Source: Vibrio sp. 99-8-1 (GTDB lineage: Bacteria; Pseudomonadota; Gammaproteobacteria; Enterobacterales; Vibrionaceae). Taken from it: a stretch of DNA of 32,715 nucleotides. The notes under the pieces are model-generated. The model did not search any database. It was not told where the DNA came from and worked only from the letters and a program-made list of their open reading frames with translations. The position numbers and the translations under genes are program-made. Shown here one piece after another: positions 7,882 through 14,750 of the stretch; within the stretch, counting starts at the first letter, position 1; each line of letters opens with the position of its first letter. The stretch lies in assembly GCF_013114595.1 (NCBI RefSeq), contig NZ_VTXE01000045.1, forward strand, positions 1 through 32,715, in the 5' to 3' direction.

Positions 7882-8187
7882 TTAACTGTCTGAATTTACG
7901 TTATTTAAAGCATCGTCCAGTGATGCGGTTAATTGTTCTATTCGTTTTTCTATCTGTTCTTGAGTTGAATTTTCAGCTTCTTTTATTTGCTGAAGTTCAT
8001 AACAGACATTTAAAGCTGCAATTGTTAGTAGCTTTTCAGTATTTGACACTTTAGTTCGTTCCGTCATCTCTTTCAATCTTTCATCGAGATCTTTTGCGGC
8101 TTGGCGCAATGACGCTTCTTGACCGACAGGACAATTTACTCGGGTTAACTTACCTAAAATTTCAACTTCAACCGCTTGGCTACTCAT
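7882..8187 (-). CDS. zapA: Cell division protein ZapA
   Basis: A small cytosolic protein that binds and bundles FtsZ at the division ring. It has 101 residues. The N-terminal beta region (VEVEILGKLTRVNCPVGQEASL) is followed by a long coiled-coil helix from about 55 to 95, the tetramerisation element of the family. The spacing to the 6S RNA 5' end is about 40 bases, so zapA transcription may read into ssrS in addition to the RNA's own promoter. Confidence 0.93.
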   Translation of the reverse strand: MSSQAVEVEILGKLTRVNCPVGQEASLRQAAKDLDERLKEMTERTKVSNTEKLLTIAALNVCYELQQIKEAENSTQEQIEKRIEQLTASLDDALNNVNSDS

Positions 8188-8242
8188 AATGACAGAACTC
8201 TTTACGCGCTATATTAAATGGCGGTTTTGCCATTGAAAATGC

Positions 8243-8271
8243 ACTATAGAAAAAGCGTTAGGAAGATTCAA
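8243..8271 (-). promoter_or_regulatory. Predicted sigma-70 promoter of zapA
   Basis: On the complement, TTGAAT (8266-8271) and TATAGT (8243-8248) are spaced by exactly 17 bp, placing a start near 8236, about 50 bases before the zapA ATG. Both boxes match the consensus well. Confidence 0.6.
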
Positions 8272-8385
8272 GTGTTTCACCGTTTTGCCAGCAAAATAGA
8301 ACTGCAAATTAACAAATATTATCTATTTTGTGTAAATGCTCATCAGTTTTAATCGAGTTTGAACATTTTAGCTCGCGGCTGAAAA

Positions 8386-8394
8386 TGCTAGTAT
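8386..8394 (+). promoter_or_regulatory. Possible extended -10 promoter of ygfB-ubiH-ubiI
   Basis: TGCTAGTAT has the extended -10 form TGnTAnnnT, about 33 bases before the ygfB start, with no well-placed -35 box. It would drive the ubiquinone cluster. Prediction only. Confidence 0.4.
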
Positions 8395-8427
8395 TGCTGC
8401 AATTAACAATTAATTTGAAGAATGATT

Positions 8428-9000
8428 ATGAGTGAAAAAATAGTGCCTGACTATTCGGTGGTTGCTGTTGAACTAAAAAGTGCTGGATTATCAGTTCGCC
8501 CGGCTGAGCTACAAGGATTACTTATTGGAATGGTAAGTGGTGGGTTGTCGATTACTGATAAAAGTTGGCAGGCTCTTATTTTTGATTACACCAACGATGG
8601 AATGGGATGGCCGGATAAAGCTTTACGGGTGGGGACTGAGATATTTAAGGCAGCAGTGACTGAGCTTACCGGTTCAGAAATTGAGCTTTCTATGTTGCTG
8701 GCTGATGATAATGAGCCTTTACAGGAACAAGCTGATAGCTTAAGCGAATGGGTGAATCACTTTATCTCGGGTCTTGGGTTAGCGGGATTGACTCTTAAAG
8801 ATGCTCCAAAAGATGTGAAAGAAGCACTGGGAGATCTGGAAGAGATTAGTAAACTGGGTATCGACGAGGATGATGATATGCAGGAACAGGCTGACTTACT
8901 TGAGCAGGTGATTGAACACGTAAAAGCATGTGTGCTCACCGTTCATGCTGAATACGGTTTAAAAGTCAGTTCAGAGAAAAGTGCGCCAACGATACATTAA
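8428..9000 (+). CDS. ygfB: UPF0149 (YgfB) family protein
   Basis: A cytosolic acidic protein of the YgfB/YecA-like UPF0149 family, about 190 residues. Recognisable blocks are LQGLLIGMVSGG near the N-terminus, LSEWVNHFISGLGL in the middle and DLEEISKLGIDEDDDMQEQADLLEQVIEHV toward the end. An ATG two codons upstream (8422) is possible, but GAAG sits only one base from it and seven from the ATG chosen here. The gene precedes ubiH by 13 bases and is probably co-transcribed. In E. coli pepP lies between ygfB and ubiH; it is absent here. Function in this organism is unknown. Confidence 0.9.
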   Translation: MSEKIVPDYSVVAVELKSAGLSVRPAELQGLLIGMVSGGLSITDKSWQALIFDYTNDGMGWPDKALRVGTEIFKAAVTELTGSEIELSMLLADDNEPLQEQADSLSEWVNHFISGLGLAGLTLKDAPKDVKEALGDLEEISKLGIDEDDDMQEQADLLEQVIEHVKACVLTVHAEYGLKVSSEKSAPTIH

Positions 9001-9013
9001 GTTTAGTGATGAG

Positions 9014-10189
9014 ATGAAAGAATACGATATAGCCATTGCTGGTGGCGCTATGGCAGGAGCGACTCTGGCTTTGGCTCTACAGCAGAAAAGTCAGGGAACA
9101 ATTCGCATTGCTGTGATTGAGCCGTTCGATGCAAATAACCAAAAACATCCTGGTTTTGATGCTCGTTCCATCGCGCTATCTATTGGAACTCAGCAGTTGC
9201 TAGAGCGTTTTGGATTATGGTCGGATATATCTCAAGTGGCTACCGAAATTAAGCGTATCCACGTTTCTGAGCAAGGGCAGTGGGGGCTGACAGATATTGA
9301 CCATCACTCGTATGGTGTCGACGCATTAGGTTATGTTGTAGAACTTGCCGATGTCGGAAGCGTGTATCACGACAAACTGTCTCGGCTTGACGGTATTGAT
9401 TTCTATTGCCCTGACTCTGTTAAGACAATTACACAGTCTGAGCAGAATAATGTCATTGAGTTATCATCTGGTAAATCTCTGGCATGTCGTTTGTTGGTAG
9501 CTGCTGATGGTGCAGAATCGACCTGTTGTCAGTTATTGAATATTGAGCATTCAGAATATGACTTTGAACAGATTGCAGTGATTGCCAATATAACAACGGA
9601 AAAACCTCATCAAGGACAAGCATTTGAGCGTTTTACCAATAATGGCCCTCTTGCACTTCTGCCTATGTCTGGGGATCGAATGTCTTTAGTTTGGTGTATG
9701 TCGCCTTCACAAGCATCATCATTACTAGCACTCGATGAGAAAAGTTGTATAGATAAGCTGCAGCAGCAATTTGGCTGGCGATTGGGGAGAATTAAGCAAA
9801 TTGGAGAAAGAGCCTCATATCCTCTGATTTTAAAGCGAAAAGAATCCATCGTTCATCACCGTTTTGCCTGCGTAGGTAATGCCAGTCAGTTATTGCACCC
9901 CATCGCAGGGCAAGGTTTTAATCTTGGAATACGAGATATAGCTAGCCTAGTTGAAGAGTTGAATGTAGAAGACGATGTTGGTGGATTTATATCACTGTCG
10001 CGATTTAACCAACGTAGAGTGAATGATAGAGACAGTACGATCGCGTTAACGTCCGGTATGGTACGACTGTTTTCAAATCAGTGGCTTCCTTTACGTATTG
10101 GACGTAATGCTGGGTTAATGGCTATAGATAATATACCTCTGCTAAAGGGGCCGCTTTTAAAGCGAACAATGGGATTGGTTAAAAGGTAG
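9014..10189 (+). CDS. ubiH: 2-octaprenyl-6-methoxyphenol hydroxylase UbiH
   Basis: An FAD-dependent monooxygenase hydroxylating the ubiquinone precursor ring. With the ATG at 9014 it is 391-392 residues, the E. coli UbiH length. An upstream in-frame ATG at 8981 lies inside ygfB and would add an unneeded 11-residue tail. The dinucleotide-binding motif GGAMAG is at 10-15, ADGAES at 164-169, and the second FAD motif GNASQLLHPIAGQGFNLG at 288-305. Asparagine at the usual GDA position is typical of UbiH rather than a defect. It is followed by the paralogous ubiI after 3 bases. Confidence 0.93.
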   Translation: MKEYDIAIAGGAMAGATLALALQQKSQGTIRIAVIEPFDANNQKHPGFDARSIALSIGTQQLLERFGLWSDISQVATEIKRIHVSEQGQWGLTDIDHHSYGVDALGYVVELADVGSVYHDKLSRLDGIDFYCPDSVKTITQSEQNNVIELSSGKSLACRLLVAADGAESTCCQLLNIEHSEYDFEQIAVIANITTEKPHQGQAFERFTNNGPLALLPMSGDRMSLVWCMSPSQASSLLALDEKSCIDKLQQQFGWRLGRIKQIGERASYPLILKRKESIVHHRFACVGNASQLLHPIAGQGFNLGIRDIASLVEELNVEDDVGGFISLSRFNQRRVNDRDSTIALTSGMVRLFSNQWLPLRIGRNAGLMAIDNIPLLKGPLLKRTMGLVKR

Positions 10190-10192
10190 ATT

Positions 10193-11422
10193 ATGATGCG
10201 AAGCGTTGATATTGCAATTGTTGGTGGTGGGATGGTTGGACTTACTCTCGCTTCAGCATTAAGAGATACAGATATAAGAATTGCGGTAATAGAAGGGACA
10301 GCTCCAGATCAAGAGCTAGCGTCATTACCAGATGTGCGTGTATCCGCATTAAGCCGGGCAAGTGAACGAATATTGGCGAATGTGGGAGCATGGCAAGGAA
10401 TAGAGAAGCGGCGATCGTCACCGTATACTGCAATGGAAGTGTGGGAGCAGGATAGTTTTGCTCGTATCGAGTTTGATGCAACACATATGGGACAACCTAA
10501 TCTAGGCCATATTGTTGAAAATAGAGTGATTCAACTGGCACTGCTTGAGCAAGTTAAGCAGCAAGCAAATGTGACGGTATATATGCCTTCAAAATGCCAA
10601 AAAATAGTGATGGGAGAGAGTGAAGCTTGGTTAACACTGGAGGATGAACAGTCTTTAACGGCAAAGCTAGTCGTTGGGGCTGATGGGGCGAATTCTTGGG
10701 TGCGAAAACAAGCTGATATTCCTCTGACTCATTGGGATTACGGTCATACTGCGTTGGTTGCTAACATTAAAACGGCAGAAAAGCATCAAAAAGTGGCAAG
10801 GCAGGCATTTACTCCTATGGGACCATTGGCTTTCTTACCAATGAGTGATGAGCATATGAGTTCTATCGTGTGGTCTACCGATCCTAACCGAGTAGAACAG
10901 TTATTGGCGATGCCTGAGCACGAGTTCAATAAACGTTTAAGTACCGAGTTTGATATGCAGTTGGGCTTATGTTCACTGCTCGGTAAAAGAGAGGCTTATC
11001 CTCTAAAAATGCGTTATGCACGTGATTTTGTATTGGAGCGGATAGCACTGGTGGGCGATGCGGCACATACCATACATCCACTTGCTGGTCAGGGTGTCAA
11101 TCTAGGCCTGTTAGATGCAGCTAGTTTAGCTCAAGAGATAAAACAGTTGTGGTTATCAGGAGAAGATATCGGTAGTAGAAGAAACCTTCGACCATATGAG
11201 CGGTGGAGAAAAGCAGAAGCCGCGAAAATGATCGCAGCAATGCAAGGCTTTAAAGATCTATTTGAAGGTGGTAATCCTGCAAAGAAATTGTTTAGAGGAT
11301 TAGGTGTAAAATTGGCTAGCCAGTTGCCAGGGGCAAAAGATGAGATTATGAAACATGCATTGGGGCTTAAAGGTAACTTACCAAATATTGCCAAGCAGAA
11401 CTATATGAGCAAAGAGTTATAG
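10193..11422 (+). CDS. ubiI: UbiH/UbiF/VisC-family FAD hydroxylase (UbiI)
   Basis: A paralogue of UbiH in ubiquinone biosynthesis, most likely the C5 hydroxylase UbiI (VisC) because it directly follows ubiH as in E. coli. The 409 residues show the FAD motif GGGMVG (11-16), the DGANSWVRK motif and GDAAHTIHPLAGQGVNLGLLD. Two ATG codons in tandem (10193 and 10196) are both possible; AAAGG precedes them. UbiI and UbiF are hard to tell apart without alignment, so the exact ring position is inferred from context. A strong terminator follows. Confidence 0.9.
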   Translation: MMRSVDIAIVGGGMVGLTLASALRDTDIRIAVIEGTAPDQELASLPDVRVSALSRASERILANVGAWQGIEKRRSSPYTAMEVWEQDSFARIEFDATHMGQPNLGHIVENRVIQLALLEQVKQQANVTVYMPSKCQKIVMGESEAWLTLEDEQSLTAKLVVGADGANSWVRKQADIPLTHWDYGHTALVANIKTAEKHQKVARQAFTPMGPLAFLPMSDEHMSSIVWSTDPNRVEQLLAMPEHEFNKRLSTEFDMQLGLCSLLGKREAYPLKMRYARDFVLERIALVGDAAHTIHPLAGQGVNLGLLDAASLAQEIKQLWLSGEDIGSRRNLRPYERWRKAEAAKMIAAMQGFKDLFEGGNPAKKLFRGLGVKLASQLPGAKDEIMKHALGLKGNLPNIAKQNYMSKEL

Positions 11423-11475
11423 TTGCCATTGCTCGTTCTGAGTTCGTTAGATACAAATCATGTTTGGCTGATAAA

Positions 11476-11506
11476 CAAAAAGGTTGGCGTTATGCCAACC
11501 TTTTTG
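11476..11506. terminator. Strong bidirectional terminator between ubiI and the YtfK-like gene
   Basis: A 13-bp perfect stem (CAAAAAGGTTGGC, 11476-11488, with 11494-11506) around GTTAT. Its arms end in T runs on both strands, so it can terminate both convergent transcripts. Confidence 0.92.
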
Positions 11507-11547
11507 TAAATAAATAATTATGTAATATGGTCATTCATACATAGCAG

Positions 11548-11754
11548 TTAAGCATAACAACAACGTAACCTCATTATTTCCTGATTCACTTCATTGACCG
11601 CTTTGAAGTGTCGCTTCTCTGCTTTCTCTGGCAATATCAATTTGCCGTTATCGAATTCAAATTTTCCTACGCCGTATATATAAATTCTTCCCTTAAAAAG
11701 CCTACTTATGTGTTTAGCTATCATACTAGGCGTATAGCGCTTAAACATTCGCAT
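11548..11754 (-). CDS. ytfK: DUF1107 / YtfK-like small protein
   Basis: A 68-residue protein, exactly the length of E. coli YtfK. It keeps the family pattern: F-x-RY-x-P at 4-9, LFKGRIYI (19-26), VGKFEFDNGK (29-38) and EVNQEIMRL (55-63). In E. coli, YtfK stimulates SpoT-dependent (p)ppGpp accumulation under phosphate or fatty-acid starvation. The ATG at 11754 is chosen because AAGGAAG lies just ahead of it; an upstream ATG ten codons earlier lacks such a site. It is basic and has no signal peptide. The identification rests on remembered E. coli YtfK, so the fold is likely but the regulatory role here is inferred. Confidence 0.85.
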   Translation of the reverse strand: MRMFKRYTPSMIAKHISRLFKGRIYIYGVGKFEFDNGKLILPEKAEKRHFKAVNEVNQEIMRLRCCYA

Positions 11755-12054
11755 AGTTCTTCCTTTGTTTTTATCTAGCGCCATAGATTATACGAGATAG
11801 ACTATGACGGATTTGTGACTAAAACGGAGAAATACTGCTTTATAACTTACTAACTTGGTGATTTGTGCTGAATTCATCAAATCAGAAGGATTTTATTCAA
11901 CTTTGCGTGATCGTCTCCTCATAATTAGACTTTGCTTATATGAATAATATAATTACTACTTACGCATAGTTAACGCATTAAATGCGGTTTATCTATCTAT
12001 TGGTTAAAGAGTAGCCTATTTTTCGTTTTTTTAAATTTTACTTAGATAAAATGT

Positions 12055-12083
12055 AAAAAAATGCCCGCAAATAATTTGCGGGC
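12055..12083 (-). terminator. Intrinsic terminator on the minus strand
   Basis: A perfect 9-bp stem (GCCCGCAAA, 12063-12071, with 12075-12083) and a TAA loop. On the complement it is followed by six T residues after CA (A run at 12055-12060), while the plus strand has no T tract. It must end a transcript coming from higher coordinates, yet the nearest minus-strand stop codon is about 285 bases away. Confidence 0.85.
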
Positions 12084-12240
12084 GAATAGTCACAGATGCA
12101 TTACACAAACAAAAAATTTGACAGACATTGTTAGTAAGTTTGATATTTTGATGTCACATCCCTTTGATTTAAGAGAGTGAATAATGACTGATTCTAACTG
12201 GAATCAGCATAGCCTAAAAAACAACACTTGAATATATATT
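12063..12240 (-). ncRNA. Candidate small RNA upstream of the orphan terminator
   Basis: The terminator at 12063-12083 lies far from the nearest minus-strand gene end. On the complement, TATGCT (12206-12211) follows a T-rich stretch and could be a -10 box for a transcript of 120-140 bases, but no convincing -35 element is present. The 5' limit given is a rough outer bound. I do not recognise a known Vibrio small RNA. The alternative is a long 3' untranslated region of the deacylase-ygfZ transcript. Confidence 0.25.
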
Positions 12241-12366
12241 TATTTTTTATGATTTTAAATTCAGTTTTGTGATTTTCTCTTTGGAAACAAGATCTATGTA
12301 ACTAATGTAATGTTGTCGTTTTTTCTAGACTTTGATACATGCACTTACGTTCGTATATGGCAGTTG

Positions 12367-12849
12367 TTATCGACAGATATCGGCATTTACGCTTGTCGGG
12401 TTGCACAAGGAAAACAGATCAGAGTTGAGAATGGCTATTCCTGCCATGTTGCTGCCGCTGCTAATAGTGATTTCAGCTATGGATTGAAACCGTTGATCGA
12501 AAACTATCGGCATCGGTGTTTTTAGTAGCAGTGGAGACACTGCTCCGGGCTTGTATCCACTGATCGCTTCAATATCATCATACGAGACACAGGTCATTCG
12601 TCTTAACCCCAATAATGCTCGTACTTTTTTAGGATCAACAGAGTGGTCTCCGGGAACGCAAGCAAGAACATAGTTGTCCCCCATATCTCGCAATAGAATA
12701 GATTTGACCATGACTCTTGGTTCGATATTTCGTTCTTTCGCGGTCTCTTCTATGTTGGTGGTAGGTACGGTATGAAGCAGCAGACGAAATTTGACCTGCT
12801 GCTTTTCTAAGTACTGAGTAATGGCAGTTTGAAAGCTTATGTTATTCAT
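12367..12849 (-). CDS. YbaK/EbsC-family aminoacyl-tRNA deacylase (second copy type)
   Basis: A 160-residue single-domain editing protein of the YbaK fold. It has the conserved lysine in VMVKSILL (47-54) and the substrate-loop GAVSPLLLK (102-110), with SGSNMAGIAI near the C-terminus in place of the usual G-x-R segment. It differs clearly from the other YbaK-like protein at 1157-1639, so the two are not recent duplicates and probably clear different mischarged tRNAs. Its start overlaps the end of ygfZ by eight bases, indicating co-transcription and likely coupling. Which amino acid is removed cannot be read from the sequence. Confidence 0.85.
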   Translation of the reverse strand: MNNISFQTAITQYLEKQQVKFRLLLHTVPTTNIEETAKERNIEPRVMVKSILLRDMGDNYVLACVPGDHSVDPKKVRALLGLRRMTCVSYDDIEAISGYKPGAVSPLLLKTPMPIVFDQRFQSIAEITISSGSNMAGIAILNSDLFSLCNPTSVNADICR

Positions 12850-13807
12850 CTAATGAATAGGGTAGTGGACGAATTTTCCAGACAGAGTTAGGTTGTTCTG
12901 CTAATCGTAACTTGGTATCAATGTCGAGATTATTAGGCATCACAATTAACCCGATACATTTCTCTGCTGAAACGGAGTAGTGAGTGATGAGCTTACCCAC
13001 GGTTCGCCAATTCTCGCCAACGCTTCTTTCTAATGTGGTGTCAGATGGTATAGAACCGTCGACTGTACCTTCTACAATGAACATGCTTCGTTTATTTGTT
13101 CCTCTATACTTTGCGCGGGCAACGGTTTCTTGTCCTGTATAGCAGCCTTTAGAAAAATTTATGCCAAATAAGCCTTGTAGGTTGAACGCTTGTGGAATGT
13201 GTTCATTTTGATTATCTGTTGTGATACGAGGGATGGCCGATTCGATATCATACTTATCCCATATATCTTCATGATAGAGGCCTGCTTCGACTTGATTCTC
13301 CACAAATTTTGATGCAGATTCACTGTCTAAAAGAACAAGCCAACGACGCTCATCAACCTTAACGGCTGTTCCACCAGATATTGCTCTTACATCACCAGTA
13401 TCAGTAGAGAGTGAATCGATCAGCTGCTCAGCTTGTTGGCCAACAACACCTAGCGCGATATCTTTCGCTATAGAAATGTCGACTTTAGAAAAAACCGAGT
13501 ATTTTTTTATCTCTTTCAGGGCGTTTTCAATAGCGGATGCGTGTTGAAACAGAGCGTAACCATTTTGGTGGTGGAATAGACGGAAAATACTCCATACTTT
13601 TCCTTTGGCATCGCAGTGAGCCCCCAGAGTTGTTTCCGTCTCACTAAGTGACACGACATCACAAGTAAGCTGACCTTGTAAATACGACTTTTTGTCCTCA
13701 CCTGTAACGTCAATTGCCTTCCAGGAAGATAAGTGAGAGATGATAAATGTGGAGATATCATCCCCTTTGTTGAGCGAGTAAGAAGGAAGATTATTCTGCC
13801 ATTTCAT
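12842..13807 (-). CDS. ygfZ: tRNA-modifying / Fe-S maturation protein YgfZ
   Basis: A folate-binding protein of the GcvT-like COG0354 family that supports assembly or repair of certain Fe-S enzymes. It has 321 residues. The family signature KGCYTGQE is at 220-227, including the functionally essential cysteine C222, followed by VARAKYRG. SYLQGQLTCDV (41-51) is the usual N-terminal block. It is divergent from sdhE, the same pairing as in E. coli, and is followed by an overlapping YbaK-like gene. Confidence 0.93.
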   Translation of the reverse strand: MKWQNNLPSYSLNKGDDISTFIISHLSSWKAIDVTGEDKKSYLQGQLTCDVVSLSETETTLGAHCDAKGKVWSIFRLFHHQNGYALFQHASAIENALKEIKKYSVFSKVDISIAKDIALGVVGQQAEQLIDSLSTDTGDVRAISGGTAVKVDERRWLVLLDSESASKFVENQVEAGLYHEDIWDKYDIESAIPRITTDNQNEHIPQAFNLQGLFGINFSKGCYTGQETVARAKYRGTNKRSMFIVEGTVDGSIPSDTTLERSVGENWRTVGKLITHYSVSAEKCIGLIVMPNNLDIDTKLRLAEQPNSVWKIRPLPYSLDE

Positions 13808-14069
13808 AATGATTACCTTGGCTTATTATTAAAATCATACTTAATCTGCAATTGCTGAAAGAAGTATCTTGAGGTTACTTAGTTACCTATCTTAATCATT
13901 GATAGGCGGTATATCCATGAAATAATGTTACTGCTTTTATTGTGGTTAAAGATTATTGGCGGTTTAAGCGAGTTTAATCTCTTTTTCGTGATGCTACCGA
14001 AATTTATCGAGTGGTTGCAAACTGATGGAGTTGGTACACTTTGCCTAGAATAAATGAAGGAGTAACTAA
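13808..14069. other. Divergent ygfZ/sdhE spacer carrying a repeat-motif copy
   Basis: These 262 bases contain the promoters for both divergent genes, which I could not place confidently, and a copy of an intergenic repeat motif at 13865-13886. AAGGAG directly before the sdhE ATG is a strong ribosome-binding site. Confidence 0.5.
13865..13886 (-). repeat. Copy of the ACTCAAGTGACCTCAAGATGC-like intergenic motif
   Basis: On the complement this reads AACTAAGTAACCTCAAGATAC, matching the motif downstream of relA (32613-32637) at about 18 of 21 positions with one gap. It lies in a non-coding spacer. Confidence 0.5.
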
Positions 14070-14330
14070 ATGTATTCAAAAGAAGATAAAGCCCGAATCA
14101 AATGGGCATGTCGAAGAGGAATGCTGGAACTAGATGTGGTGATAATGCCGTTTTTTGAAGAGTGTTTTGATGACTTAACAGAAATGGAACAACAGGATTT
14201 TGTGGCACTTTTAGAGTGTGATGATCCCGATCTGTTTATGTGGGTAATGCAGCATGGTCGTAGTAAAGAGAGTAATTTAGCCGAGATGGTAGATAAAATC
14301 GTTGCCCACAACCTTAGTAAAGTCCGTTAG
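14070..14330 (+). CDS. sdhE: FAD assembly factor SdhE
   Basis: A small cytosolic protein that promotes covalent flavinylation of succinate dehydrogenase and fumarate reductase. It has 86 residues, with the defining RGMLELD motif at 16-22 and the acidic FDDLTEMEQQDFVALLECDDPDLF core. AAGGAG lies seven bases before the ATG. The following gene, ygfX, overlaps its last 29 bases, reproducing the sdhE-ygfX (cptB-cptA) pair of E. coli. Confidence 0.95.
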   Translation: MYSKEDKARIKWACRRGMLELDVVIMPFFEECFDDLTEMEQQDFVALLECDDPDLFMWVMQHGRSKESNLAEMVDKIVAHNLSKVR

Positions 14331-14721
14331 GTTTTCGACTACGCCATCAAAAATGGCTCAAATTGTTCGCATATTTGTTTTTGTGCTGATCTGTTGGGCT
14401 GTTTTGGCGACTGCTGTGCCTCTTGTTATCTCTGTTTGTATCATTGCTTACCTATTAGAAAACATTCTCTTTAGCCACTATCGTACGACCGTCTCTGTTA
14501 CGATGACCACTGAAGGTGTGATTTACTTTCAAGAAGTAGAAGAGAGGGTTAAATACTGTAATCGGCTGTATAAGCCTTTTGTGACAGTAATAAAAACTGA
14601 GACAGGGCGTGAAGTCATGGTTTGGAGCGATAGTTGTAGTGATGATGAATATCGGCAGTTAAATATTCTTATTGATCATATAGAAAGAGAAAAAAAGAGT
14701 GACAATACATTGCCACTCTAA
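14302..14721 (+). CDS. ygfX: YgfX/CptA-like membrane protein
   Basis: A 139-residue inner-membrane protein in the place of ygfX (cptA), which is always paired with sdhE in enterics. Two closely spaced hydrophobic helices cover about 22-54, followed by a soluble beta-rich C-terminal part. The start codon is TTG at 14302, inside sdhE; the only ATG alternative, at 14353, would cut into the first helix region (122 residues). E. coli CptA has been reported to affect FtsZ and MreB, with SdhE as antitoxin, but that role is disputed. The sequence itself is weakly conserved, so the call rests mostly on topology and context. Confidence 0.7.
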   Translation: MPTTLVKSVRFSTTPSKMAQIVRIFVFVLICWAVLATAVPLVISVCIIAYLLENILFSHYRTTVSVTMTTEGVIYFQEVEERVKYCNRLYKPFVTVIKTETGREVMVWSDSCSDDEYRQLNILIDHIEREKKSDNTLPL

Positions 14722-14750
14722 AATGATGTTATAGCGCCGAATAGCTGTAA

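Larger units (their letters stand above)
11785..12366. other. Long AT-rich intergenic region with a minus-strand terminator
   Basis: About 580 bases hold no credible coding region on either strand. The region contains the promoter side of the YtfK-like gene, an inverted repeat (CTGATTC/GAATCAG, 12188-12194/12201-12207), a weak AACGCAT/ATGCGGTT repeat near 11970-11990 and the strong hairpin at 12063-12083. It is either a long 3' untranslated region of the downstream-reading deacylase gene or the site of a small RNA. Confidence 0.6.

Noticed and set aside
12310..12525. 71-codon plus-strand frame at the end of the large gap
   Set aside because: Most of it is antisense to the second YbaK-like gene, and no ribosome-binding site or family pattern was seen.
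13879..14079. 66-codon minus-strand frame in the ygfZ-sdhE spacer
   Set aside because: Low-complexity S/N/I-rich translation, overlaps the sdhE start and has no ribosome-binding site; the spacer is better seen as regulatory.
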